Below are positions 22,524 through 30,508 of a stretch of 33,276 bases of DNA, piece by piece. The DNA lies in assembly GCA_900539735.1 (NCBI GenBank), contig UQDE01000026.1, positions 1 to 33,276 on the forward strand. Reading direction: 5' to 3'. This stretch comes from an uncultured Collinsella sp. (GTDB lineage: Bacteria; Actinomycetota; Coriobacteriia; Coriobacteriales; Coriobacteriaceae). The notes under the pieces are model-generated. The model did not search any database, was not told the origin of the DNA, and worked only from the letters and a program-made list of their open reading frames with translations. Numbering within the stretch: position 1 is the first letter of the stretch; each line of letters begins with the position of its first letter. Both the position numbers and the translations under genes were made by a program.

Positions 22524-23573
22524 ATGGACGTAACGTTCTCAACCTTCCTCGGCCAAATTGTGTCGAACCCAGTCCTTGCCGTCACCGTGATCCTCGCGTT
22601 GGGCGCCATCTTCGTCAATGGATGGACCGACGCGCCCAACGCCATCGCGACCTGCGTCACTACGCGTTGCATGCCCGCCCGCGCCGCCATTCTCATGAGC
22701 GCCGCATTCAACTTCCTCGGCGTGCTCATCATGACGCACTTTAACGCGAGCGTCGCCAACACCATCTCACATATCGTCGACTTTGGCGGAAACAGCACCA
22801 TGGCGCTCGCCTGCCTGTGCGCGGCGCTGTTCTCCATCGTCGTCTACGGCGCCACAGCGTCGCGTTTTGGCATCCCCACCTCGCAAAGCCACAGCCTTAT
22901 CGCCGGCCTGACCGGTGCCGCCATCGCCCTCGGCGGCGCGAGCAGCGTCAACGTCCACGAGTGGATGAAGGTCATCTACGGCCTGGCGCTCTCCATCGGC
23001 CTGGGCTTTGTTATGGGCTGGGTCCTGTGCAAGCTCGTCTCGATTCTTTTCGCCGCCGCCAACAGGCGACGTGCCAATGTCTTCTTTAAATACGCTCAGA
23101 TCGCGAGCGCCGCGGCCATGAGCTTTATGCACGGCGCGCAGGATGGACAGAAGTTCATCGGCGTGCTCTTTTTAGGCGTGGCCTTCGCCAACGGCCAGAC
23201 GAGCATCGGCGATGCCGGCATCCCCATCTGGATTATGCTGCTGTGCTCGGCCACTATGGGTATCGGCACCAGCGTGGGCGGCGAGCGCATCATCAAGTCC
23301 GTCGGCCAGAGCATGGTCAAGCTCGAGAAGTATCAGGGCTTCTCTGCCGACCTCGCAGGCGCCGCGAACTTGCTGCTTGCCACCCTTACCGGCATCCCCG
23401 TGTCCTCCACGCACATCAAAACCTGCGCCATCATGGGCGTCGGCGCCGTCAAGCGCCTTTCGGCCATCAACTTCGGCGTGGTCAAGGACATGATGTTCAC
23501 CTGGTTCTTCACCTTCCCCGCCTGCGGACTCATCAGCTTTGTCATGGCCAAGCTGTTCATGATGTTCCTCTAA
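22524..23573 (+). CDS. pit: PiT-family inorganic phosphate transporter
   Basis: The 349-aa protein has about ten membrane helices and the two PiT signature repeats: NGWTDAPNAIATCV in the N-terminal half and GIPVSSTHIKTCAIMGVG in the C-terminal half, with GIPTSQSHSLIAGLTGAA and FMHGAQDGQKFIG in between. PiT carriers take up phosphate, usually as a metal-phosphate complex, with protons or sodium. The length is shorter than E. coli PitA (499 aa), as in many Gram-positive forms. The RBS (GAGAAAG) is modest. The DUF47 gene follows 67 bp later in the same direction and its product is the usual partner. This is the low-affinity route; the high-affinity Pst system is 8 kb away. Confidence 0.95.
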   Translation: MDVTFSTFLGQIVSNPVLAVTVILALGAIFVNGWTDAPNAIATCVTTRCMPARAAILMSAAFNFLGVLIMTHFNASVANTISHIVDFGGNSTMALACLCAALFSIVVYGATASRFGIPTSQSHSLIAGLTGAAIALGGASSVNVHEWMKVIYGLALSIGLGFVMGWVLCKLVSILFAAANRRRANVFFKYAQIASAAAMSFMHGAQDGQKFIGVLFLGVAFANGQTSIGDAGIPIWIMLLCSATMGIGTSVGGERIIKSVGQSMVKLEKYQGFSADLAGAANLLLATLTGIPVSSTHIKTCAIMGVGAVKRLSAINFGVVKDMMFTWFFTFPACGLISFVMAKLFMMFL

Positions 23574-23640
23574 TCAAACCGAACGTCCATCCGGACCGCA
23601 ACACTTCGCCCACCCGTCTTCGCCTCGAAAGGACCCACCC

Positions 23641-24264
23641 ATGGCAAAGAAACCCGATTCGTTCTACTTTGACAACTACGTTGCCTGCGCCGACCTCGCC
23701 GTCCAGGCCGCAGAGCTGCTCACCAAGATTTTCGAGAACTTCGATCCCGCGCAGATTCACGACATGCTCAATAAGATGCATGCGATTGAGCATGCGGCAG
23801 ACAAGAAGCACCACGAGCTCGAAGACGCCCTGCTCACCGCCTTTATCACCCCGCTCGAGCGCGAGGACCTGGACCTGATGAGCTGCGCGCTCGACACCGT
23901 GCTCGACCGCATCGAGGGCGTCGTGCAGCGCGTCTACTTCACCAACATCCAGAGCATCCATCCCGACGCCATCGTCATCGCCCACAAGGTGACTGACGCC
24001 TGCCGCGCCATGAAGGACCTGATGGTCGAGCTGCCCAACTACCGCAAGTCCAAGACCCTGCGCGAACTCGTCATCCAGATCAACACCATCGAGTCCGAAG
24101 CCGACGAGCTCTATATCAACGCCATGCGCAACCTGCACGTTAACGGCAAGGACCCGCTCGAGGTCATCGCCTGGCGTGACGTGTACGCCTTCCTGGAGTA
24201 CTGCGCTGACTGCTGCGAGAATGTGGCCGATGTCGTGGATTCGATTGTCATGAAGAACAGTTAA
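23641..24264 (+). CDS. DUF47 family (PhoU-like) partner of Pit
   Basis: The 207-aa all-helical protein belongs to the DUF47/TIGR00153 family, which is related to PhoU and is nearly always encoded next to pit genes. Family features include the repeated E/D-rich three-helix pattern, with HAIEHAADKKHHELEDAL in the first half and INTIESEADELYINAM in the second; acidic residues of these helices bind metals in PhoU proteins. The C-terminal EYCADCCENVADVVDSIVMK closes the domain. It probably regulates the Pit transporter from the cytosol. ATG at 23641 has GAAAGGA about 8 nt upstream. It forms an operon with pit. Confidence 0.93.
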   Translation: MAKKPDSFYFDNYVACADLAVQAAELLTKIFENFDPAQIHDMLNKMHAIEHAADKKHHELEDALLTAFITPLEREDLDLMSCALDTVLDRIEGVVQRVYFTNIQSIHPDAIVIAHKVTDACRAMKDLMVELPNYRKSKTLRELVIQINTIESEADELYINAMRNLHVNGKDPLEVIAWRDVYAFLEYCADCCENVADVVDSIVMKNS

Positions 24265-24269
24265 TTGGG

Positions 24270-24380
24270 GGTACATGTCCCGGCGGTCGCGGGCCCGACC
24301 ACTGATAACCTTTTTCACTCCGGCTGCAAGCAGAGTCGTTCAAAAGGTTATCTGTGGTCGGGCCCGCTCCCTTATGTACC
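24270..24380. repeat. 111-bp nested palindrome with 25-bp arms
   Basis: Arms 24290-24314 and 24342-24366 are inverted copies of 25 bp with one mismatch (outer part CGGGCCCGACCAC, inner part GATAACCTTTT). They are enclosed by GGTACAT/ATGTACC (24270-24276 with 24374-24380) and contain CTGC-AA-GCAG at the centre. It starts 5 bp after the DUF47 stop. The build and the following T/G-rich segment parallel 10252-10505. Confidence 0.82.
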
Positions 24381-24390
24381 ACCATTGGAA

Positions 24391-24524
24391 CTTTGGCTGA
24401 TAGGTTTAGCGCAATGGGGGGTTTGGCTGAAGGGACCTTTGGTATCCGTTCGGACACTTTGGCCCTCGATGAGCGTTTGGCTGATTGCTGCTTTGGGTAC
24501 TGTTTGGGTTACTTTGGGTTTGTT
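24391..24524 (+). repeat. TTTGG-rich tract before the nitroreductase gene
   Basis: TTTGG occurs eight times in 126 bp (24392, 24422, 24438, 24458, 24476, 24492, 24503, 24513), three times as TTTGGCTGA. Intervals are 10-30 bp. The end of the tract (24502-24524) is nearly identical to 10483-10505. No coding frame runs through it convincingly. Confidence 0.65.
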
Positions 24525-24550
24525 TGATTTTTAATTGTTGGAGGGCTTGT

Positions 24551-25081
24551 ATGTCTTATTTGGATCTGGCTCGGGGTCGGTATTCTTGTCGCGAGTTTGA
24601 GAATCGTTCCGTTGAGCAAGCTGTGGTGGATGCCATTGTTGAGGCTGGGCGGATTGCTCCTTCTGCTTGTAATAATCATCCAACCCGTGTGATGGTGTTG
24701 GATACGCCTGAGCTTCTGGAGAAGGCAGCTGCTTGTCAGCCCCGGTTTGCTCGTGATGGGTCTATCTTTGGCGCTCCGCTTATCTTCCTTATTTGCAGCG
24801 TTACCGATGATGCCTGGGTGCGCCCGTATGATCAGATGAACTCGAGTGCCATCGATACTTCGATCGTCTGCGATCAGATGATGATGGAGGCCACCGAGCA
24901 GGGCCTGGGAACGTGCTGGGTATGCCATTTTAAGCCTGGGGTGGCACAGGAGCAGTTCAATCTGCCCAAGGGCGTCTATCCCTATCACATGCTCGTCTGT
25001 GGATATCCTGCCGACTATATTGCCGACCCCGAGCATCGCGAGGCCCGCACCATTCCCCTCCCCGACTTCCTCCTCAAGTAG
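24551..25081 (+). CDS. Nitroreductase-family flavoprotein
   Basis: The 176-aa protein is of the FMN-dependent nitroreductase fold, enzymes that reduce nitro groups, quinones or other electron acceptors with NAD(P)H. Motifs are ARGRYSCREFENRSV at the N-terminus (FMN phosphate binding), GRIAPSACNNHPTRVMVL, and the dimer/FMN segment DTSIVCDQMMMEATEQGLGTCWVCHF. The C-terminal PYHMLVCGYPAD is typical. ATG at 24551 has GGAGGG 5 nt upstream; a longer frame to 24485 runs through the TTTGG tract and is rejected. The first 70 or so codons use T-ending codons (TCT, TAT, GCT, CGT) far more than neighbouring genes, then the usage returns to normal. Substrate unknown. Confidence 0.9.
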   Translation: MSYLDLARGRYSCREFENRSVEQAVVDAIVEAGRIAPSACNNHPTRVMVLDTPELLEKAAACQPRFARDGSIFGAPLIFLICSVTDDAWVRPYDQMNSSAIDTSIVCDQMMMEATEQGLGTCWVCHFKPGVAQEQFNLPKGVYPYHMLVCGYPADYIADPEHREARTIPLPDFLLK

Positions 25082-25095
25082 ATTTTTGGGACATG

Positions 25096-25136
25096 CGATA
25101 AAAAAGGACCCGCAACTTGCGGGTCCTTTTTTATCG
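25096..25136. terminator. Bidirectional terminator between nitroreductase and divIVA
   Basis: A perfect 20-bp inverted repeat (25096-25115 with 25117-25136) has a GGACCCGCAA GC core and A6/T6 flanks. It serves both convergent genes, 15 bp after the nitroreductase stop and 18 bp from the divIVA stop. Confidence 0.95.
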
Positions 25137-25154
25137 ACTGATTGTAATCCGGCG

Positions 25155-25829
25155 TTAGTCCAGGTCGTCAGCGGCGAAGTTGTCGATCGGGGCGAAGGGA
25201 TCGGCCACGGGGACAACCGGGTCAGCGACGGGCAGCGGCTCGGCGGGAACAGTCACTGCAGGAGAAGCGGCAGAACCGACCGGCGTGGAAGCCATCAGAT
25301 CGGCCGGGAAGGAATTCTGGGCATCGTCCATGAAGTGCTGGATGAGCTTGAGATACTCTGCCTTGAACTCCTCACGGGAAGCCTTGAGACGATCGATCTC
25401 CTCGAGCTCGGCCTGCTTCTCGGTCAGAGCCTGGCGGATAACCTCGCGGGCCTTGGCGTCAGCCTCGTTGCGGATACGCTCAGCGTTCTCGTTGGCATCG
25501 TTGACGATGGTCTCAGCGGTCTGCTGGGCAGCGATCAGGGCAGCGGAAATCTGGCGCTCCTGAGCGGAGAAGTCAGGGGCGGGAGCAGCCACGGGGGCGG
25601 CAGGAACGGCCTGGGCGGTGGCATCCTGAGCCTGGGCAAGCTGAGCCTGCGCATCGGCAAGCTGCTGCTCGGTAGCAGTCAGACGACCCTTAAGGTCGAC
25701 GATCTTAGCGAGCATAGCGTCAACCTCGGAGGACAGCGTCTCCAAGAAGACGTCGACCTCGGCAGGATCGTAGCCACGCTTGGCCTCAGAGAAAGTCTGA
25801 GCCTGGATGTCTGCAGGGGTAATAGCCAT
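25155..25829 (-). CDS. divIVA: DivIVA-domain cell-division/polarity protein
   Basis: DivIVA-type proteins bind curved membrane at poles and septa and organise division or wall growth. The 224-aa product has the N-terminal domain at 1-45 (ITPADIQAQTFSEAKRGYDPAEVDVFLE), including the conserved F and RGYD.EVD positions. A coiled coil of about 30-175 is broken by an Ala/Pro/Gln-rich stretch at about 62-90, and a Pro/Ala/Asp-rich tail ends in FAADDLD. ATG at 25829 has AAGGAGA at 7 nt. It is the last gene of the minus-strand division cluster, 61 bp after yggT, and ends at a strong terminator. Confidence 0.93.
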   Translation of the reverse strand: MAITPADIQAQTFSEAKRGYDPAEVDVFLETLSSEVDAMLAKIVDLKGRLTATEQQLADAQAQLAQAQDATAQAVPAAPVAAPAPDFSAQERQISAALIAAQQTAETIVNDANENAERIRNEADAKAREVIRQALTEKQAELEEIDRLKASREEFKAEYLKLIQHFMDDAQNSFPADLMASTPVGSAASPAVTVPAEPLPVADPVVPVADPFAPIDNFAADDLD

Positions 25830-25890
25830 AACAAGTCTCCTTTTTCATCGCCTCGGCGCTACACGCCCGACGTAAGTTACTAAGACAGTT

Positions 25891-26172
25891 CTACACGAGT
25901 ATACCTATAAGAAGCTGCAGAACCAGCCTCTGCACCAACTGCAACGCAATAATCGCAACGACCGGCGAAAAATCGATACCGCCCATCGGCGGGATGAAAC
26001 GACGGAACAGGTTGAGCCACGGACCGCACACGCTATCAAGCACCGCAGCAATATCCTGAAGCAAACCACCCTGCTTCATGGGAATCCACGTCATAAAGCA
26101 GTAGACGACAATGAGCGTGGAATAGAAGTTGAACAGCGTGTTGACCAGCTGGACGATAGTGTAGATGTTGAT
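25891..26172 (-). CDS. YggT-family membrane protein with a non-AUG start
   Basis: YggT (YlmG) proteins are small two-helix membrane proteins of the division cluster. The frame gives NIYTIVQLVNTLFNFYSTLI (first helix), then YCFMTWIP, the signature FRRFIPPMGGIDFSPV and a second helix. The only ATG (26094) would delete the first helix. Upstream to the sepF stop there is no ATG, GTG or TTG in frame. AGGAG is followed after 6 nt by ATC (26170-26172), where an ATG would give ideal spacing, so I start there. ATT at 26178 abuts the RBS. Either initiation is at AUC or AUU, or this is a start-codon mutation or base-call error. The gap to sepF is 21 bp. Confidence 0.75.
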   Translation of the reverse strand: MNIYTIVQLVNTLFNFYSTLIVVYCFMTWIPMKQGGLLQDIAAVLDSVCGPWLNLFRRFIPPMGGIDFSPVVAIIALQLVQRLVLQLLIGILV

Positions 26173-26193
26173 GGGAATCTCCTCGTCTTGTCT

Positions 26194-26916
26194 TTACTTA
26201 AGGTAGCCGTCGGCACGAAGCTTCTTGAGATCGGAATCTTTGACCTCGCAACCGGCGGGCAGCACCATGAACACGCGGTCGCCCACCTCCTTGACCGTGG
26301 CACCCAGACCGCAGGCAAAGCCGTAAGAGAAGTCCAAGACGCGCTTGGCAACTTCGGTGCGTACGCCCACAAAAATCAGTGCGACAGGCTGCTTGGTGCG
26401 AACGCGGCGCACCACAGTCTCCACGTCGTCATAGCTCTCGGGGCGCAGGACATAGGCCGGCAGCTGCGGCGTGGCGTTGATGATATTGCTCGCATAGGCC
26501 GAGGCATCGCTCGGTGCAGGCGCGGGTGCAGCGGCGGCACGGGCGCGGGTATTCTCGGCGTAGCTCGACGGCGTGTCATAGGCACCAGGACGATAACCGC
26601 TCGCAACACTGTCCTGCGAGCGCGAAGGCGGGTTATACGTCGTGGCATGGCGGGAGTCATCGCCGACCAGCTGACCGGAGCGCGTATACACGGCAACCGA
26701 CTCAGCTTCACCGCGGCGCGTCTGGCCAAGCAGGCCGTTGCTCGGCTCGTCTTGGGTGTAGAAGCCCTCGCCCGAAGCACCACTGTAGCCGTTGTTCTGA
26801 TAGCCATCGTCGTAGCCGTCATCGTAGCCGTAGTCGTCGTCCTGGCCATAACCCTGGTCGTAACCCTGCTGGCCGCCCAGGTGCATCTTATTTTTAATCT
26901 CGTCAAGGAAGCCCAT
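26194..26916 (-). CDS. sepF: Cell-division protein SepF
   Basis: SepF anchors FtsZ to the membrane and bundles it at the septum. The 240-aa protein has an N-terminal amphipathic helix (MGFLDEIKNKMHLG) that would bind membrane, and a long disordered linker (about 15-140). The linker starts with a Gly/Tyr/Asp/Gln-rich low-complexity part and continues into Ser/Ala/Pro-rich sequence. The C-terminal SepF domain is at about 148-235 (VLRPESYDDVETVVRRVRTKQPVAL...DFSYGFACGLGATVKEVGDRVFMVLP). The linker is much longer than in Bacillus (whole protein about 150 aa), as in other actinobacteria. ATG at 26916 follows AGAGG by 8 nt; a longer reading to 26967 is rejected. It lies between yggS and yggT. Confidence 0.93.
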   Translation of the reverse strand: MGFLDEIKNKMHLGGQQGYDQGYGQDDDYGYDDGYDDGYQNNGYSGASGEGFYTQDEPSNGLLGQTRRGEAESVAVYTRSGQLVGDDSRHATTYNPPSRSQDSVASGYRPGAYDTPSSYAENTRARAAAAPAPAPSDASAYASNIINATPQLPAYVLRPESYDDVETVVRRVRTKQPVALIFVGVRTEVAKRVLDFSYGFACGLGATVKEVGDRVFMVLPAGCEVKDSDLKKLRADGYLK

Positions 26917-26976
26917 GGTTGTGTCCTCTCGCGGTTTAGTGCAGGCGCCCCGATAATCAGTGCGCACTTCAGAGCC

Positions 26977-27714
26977 TTATTTTACTGCAAACTCCGGGCT
27001 AAATACTACCCTGCCCAGGCGAACGAGCGTAGAGCCCTCCTCAAGGGCAGACTCAAAGTCCTCGCTCATACCGCAGGAAAGCTCAGGCAGGTTCAAATCG
27101 GGATGCGCCGCCTCCAGCTCATCCCTCAGCTCACGAAGCCCCGCAAAGGTGCGGCGTGCCACATCCTTATTCCCCCGGGGCGCCATAGTCATAAGCCCCT
27201 GTACGCAAATTCCCTCAAGTTCTGCAAGCTCACCCGCGGCGGCGCGAATCTCATCGGGTGAAAAGCCTCCCTTCGACTCCTCACCACTCACATTGACCTC
27301 AATGAGCACACGCTGGGGGCCGACGAGCTCGCCTGCCTCAATCTTGCGAACAGCACGGCTCGAGATCGCCTGCGCCAGATGCAGCGAACCCACCGAGTGA
27401 ATCAGCTCGGCTGAGCCCAGCACCGCATTGATCTTATTGGTCTGCAGGTTGCCGATCATATCGAAGCGCACCTCGGGCAGCTCCGGATGCTCCGCCAGAC
27501 CCGTGAGCTTGCGAACCAGCTCCTGCGGGCGGTTCTCGGCAAAATGGCGATACCCCGCCTGGATGGCGGCAACGGTCTCATCGACACCAACGGTCTTGGA
27601 CACGGCAATGAGGCTCGCGGCGTCGTGGGGACGGCCCGCGCGATCGAGCGCCGCATAAAAACGTTCCAGAATCTGCTCGCGGCGAGCGCGCATCAAGTCC
27701 AAATAGTTATCCAT
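26977..27714 (-). CDS. PLP homeostasis protein YggS/PLPBP (YlmE)
   Basis: This cytosolic alanine-racemase-fold protein binds pyridoxal phosphate without known catalysis and balances PLP and amino-acid pools. The 245-aa product has the PLP lysine in LIAVSKTVG, a FAENRPQEL segment (commonly FGENYVQE), MIGNLQTNKI, HSVGS (commonly HSVDS) and the C-terminal LSCGMSEDFESALEEGSTLVRLGRVVF. The G-to-A and D-to-G differences are minor deviations from consensus. ATG at 27714 has GGAGGCG about 9 nt upstream; a longer reading to 27798 runs through the phoU terminator hairpin. It leads the sepF-yggT-divIVA group. Confidence 0.93.
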   Translation of the reverse strand: MDNYLDLMRARREQILERFYAALDRAGRPHDAASLIAVSKTVGVDETVAAIQAGYRHFAENRPQELVRKLTGLAEHPELPEVRFDMIGNLQTNKINAVLGSAELIHSVGSLHLAQAISSRAVRKIEAGELVGPQRVLIEVNVSGEESKGGFSPDEIRAAAGELAELEGICVQGLMTMAPRGNKDVARRTFAGLRELRDELEAAHPDLNLPELSCGMSEDFESALEEGSTLVRLGRVVFSPEFAVK

Positions 27715-27764
27715 TGCCAATCGCCTCCGCTGACAGCCAAACAAGTAGTCCCATGCTAACGCAA

Positions 27765-27796
27765 GAGCGCGGCCCCGCATGTGCAAGGCCGCGCTC
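27765..27796 (-). terminator. Terminator-like hairpin after phoU
   Basis: A perfect 10-bp stem (GAGCGCGGCC, 27765-27774 with 27787-27796, 12-nt loop) lies 38 nt past the phoU stop and 50 nt before yggS, followed by TTGCGTT on the minus strand. It may partly separate pst-phoU from the division genes. Confidence 0.55.
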
Positions 27797-27833
27797 ACTT
27801 AGGTATTTACAATCTTTCGACGAACGGGGTTAC

Positions 27834-28691
27834 TTACTCCTCGTCGTCCTCGCCATCGTCCTCATCCTCAAGATGATCGAGCAGGTAGCGAAGACCCTCG
27901 CTGACCTCGTTAACGGGCACCTTGGCAACGTAGCGTGCATCGACGGCGGGCCTCATGATAACACCCTCGCCCGAAGGCACGCGCATGCTCTCGAGCTCAT
28001 CCTCATCAGTGCAGGCGATATCACCGGCAGTCATACGCTGTCCGGTCAACAGGAAGGTCAGACGGCAGGCGGCATCGATGGAAATCGAGGCGATGCGATC
28101 GAGATAGCGCGATACCATGATGGCGCGGCGCAGGTCGTCATAGTTGCTGTCGTCGTCCATAAAATCGCCCGTGTCCATGCGGTTAAAGGTGCGGAAGAAC
28201 TTCTCGTAGGCGGCGTGCACTGGCTCGTCCTCGACGGCCAAGTTGCAGATGATGGACATGTCGTTGGTGACGAGCGCGGAAAGCGAAGAGCCCAGCACCT
28301 GGTAGACGGCCTCAGCCTCGGCCTCGACCGTGCCGACAAGCTCCTTGGGCAGCGAGATGTCGGCCTTGATCATATGACGCGTGGCGCGGCAAATCTGGCG
28401 AACCTTATCGGTCATGCGCTGCAGGTTAAAGTCGACGTAGATGATCGTCTGCAGCAAGCGGAAGTCGGAGGCGACCGGTGACTGCGTGGCAATCAGGTTG
28501 TAGCAGACGGCCTCCAGGTTGGCGCAGCGTGCGTCAATCGAAAGCGTGCGCTTCTTGGTCTTGGTGGCGAGCTTGCGGTCGTCGGTAACATAGGCCCTCA
28601 CGGCATCGTGGAGGGCCAGATCGACGGCCTCGTAGATGCTCAGCATCTCGTGGCGGGCCTCGATGAGCTGACGGGAAAACAGTTTGCGCAT
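27834..28691 (-). CDS. phoU: Phosphate system regulator PhoU
   Basis: PhoU links the Pst transporter to the sensor kinase and represses the phosphate regulon when phosphate is ample. The 285-aa product has the two three-helix PhoU repeats. The first covers about 10-105 (LALHDAVRAYVTDDRK, RCANLEAVCYNLIATQSPVASDFRLLQTIIYVDFNLQRMTDKV) and the second about 120-220, with DLRRAIMVSRYLDRIASISIDAACRLTFLLTG. A C-terminal extension of about 65 residues ends in an acidic run (EDEDDGEDDEE) and is absent from E. coli PhoU (241 aa). ATG at 28691 has GGAG about 7 nt upstream. It follows pstB after 92 bp. The cognate two-component genes are not in the window. Confidence 0.94.
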   Translation of the reverse strand: MRKLFSRQLIEARHEMLSIYEAVDLALHDAVRAYVTDDRKLATKTKKRTLSIDARCANLEAVCYNLIATQSPVASDFRLLQTIIYVDFNLQRMTDKVRQICRATRHMIKADISLPKELVGTVEAEAEAVYQVLGSSLSALVTNDMSIICNLAVEDEPVHAAYEKFFRTFNRMDTGDFMDDDSNYDDLRRAIMVSRYLDRIASISIDAACRLTFLLTGQRMTAGDIACTDEDELESMRVPSGEGVIMRPAVDARYVAKVPVNEVSEGLRYLLDHLEDEDDGEDDEE

Positions 28692-28783
28692 GGTTCACTC
28701 CAATCAGTTGGGTGCGGTCATGCCGCCCGCACAGTGAATACGCACCGGACCAGGTCCGATCGGCTTGGGACTAGTCGCACCGA

Positions 28784-29587
<804 letters not shown>

Positions 29588-29599
29588 GGGACTCCTTAA

Positions 29600-30505
29600 C
29601 TAGCGACGCTTACGCGACAGGAAGCGCGCAAACAGGTTGAAGGCCAAAATGATCACCATCAGCAAGAGCGCAGTGCCGTAGGCTGCGTTCATGTTGATGC
29701 CGTCGTTGGCAAGCAGGTACAGGTGAACCGTCATGGGACGACCGGAATCGAGCGGCGAAATAGGTAGATTGATGGCCTGGCCCATGGTGTAGAGCACCAC
29801 GGCGGTCTCGCCGATGGCACGGCCGATGGCAAGGACGATGCCCGTGGCAATGCGGCCAAAGGCCGAAGGAAGCACGATCTTGGAGACGACCTGCCACTTG
29901 GTAGCGCCCAGGCCGTACGCGCCCCAACGGATATAGCGCGGAACGGCGCGAATGGCTTCTTCGGTGGTGCGCATGACGATGGGAAGCATCAAGAGCGCGA
30001 GCGCCAGAGCGGCCGAGACCATCGAAAGGCCCAGGCCCATAGCCTCGACAAACAAGGCGTAGCCAAACAGGCCCATAACGATGGAGGGTACCGAGGCCAA
30101 AGCGTCAGCAGCGTAGCGAATGAGCTCGACGACCTTGCCCTGCTTGGCGTACTCGGCCAGATAGACGGCTGCCAGCACAGCGATCGGCGTGCAGATAAGC
30201 ATGGCGAGCGCCGTCACGTAGACGGTCGAGACGATCGTGGGCCAAATTCCGCCCTCGGCGTTGACGCCCTGGGGCCAACCGAAGATAAAGTCGAGCGAGA
30301 TGTGTGGCAGGCCGTTGATGACCACGTAGGCGATGATAGCGACCAGCACCAGCGTGGTGATGTAGGCAGCGGCACGAAACACGCCAAGCATGATCTTGTT
30401 GGACAGGTCCTTGTTGATGCGGCCCTTCTTGCCGTGGGAAAGGGCACGCTTGATGCGCTCGCGCGACGAGGTCGTATCGACCGTCGTGTCAACGGAATCG
30501 GACAT
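29600..30505 (-). CDS. pstA: Phosphate ABC transporter permease PstA
   Basis: One of the two membrane subunits of the Pst importer. The 301-aa protein has a basic cytoplasmic N-terminus (RERIKRALSHGKKGRIN), six membrane helices and the BPD permease coupling loop EEAIRAVPRYIRWGAYGLGATKWQVVSKIVLPSAF. The GIVLAIGRAIGETAVVLYTMG segment is typical of PstA. ATG at 30505 starts 3 bp after the pstC stop, with a GAGGGGG RBS inside the end of pstC, so translation is likely coupled. Confidence 0.96.
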   Translation of the reverse strand: MSDSVDTTVDTTSSRERIKRALSHGKKGRINKDLSNKIMLGVFRAAAYITTLVLVAIIAYVVINGLPHISLDFIFGWPQGVNAEGGIWPTIVSTVYVTALAMLICTPIAVLAAVYLAEYAKQGKVVELIRYAADALASVPSIVMGLFGYALFVEAMGLGLSMVSAALALALLMLPIVMRTTEEAIRAVPRYIRWGAYGLGATKWQVVSKIVLPSAFGRIATGIVLAIGRAIGETAVVLYTMGQAINLPISPLDSGRPMTVHLYLLANDGINMNAAYGTALLLMVIILAFNLFARFLSRKRR

Positions 30506-30508
30506 AGC

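Noticed and set aside
24265..24534. Frame through the palindrome and TTTGG tract
   Set aside because: It is translated repeat sequence (inverted arms and TTTGG words), not a protein-like sequence.
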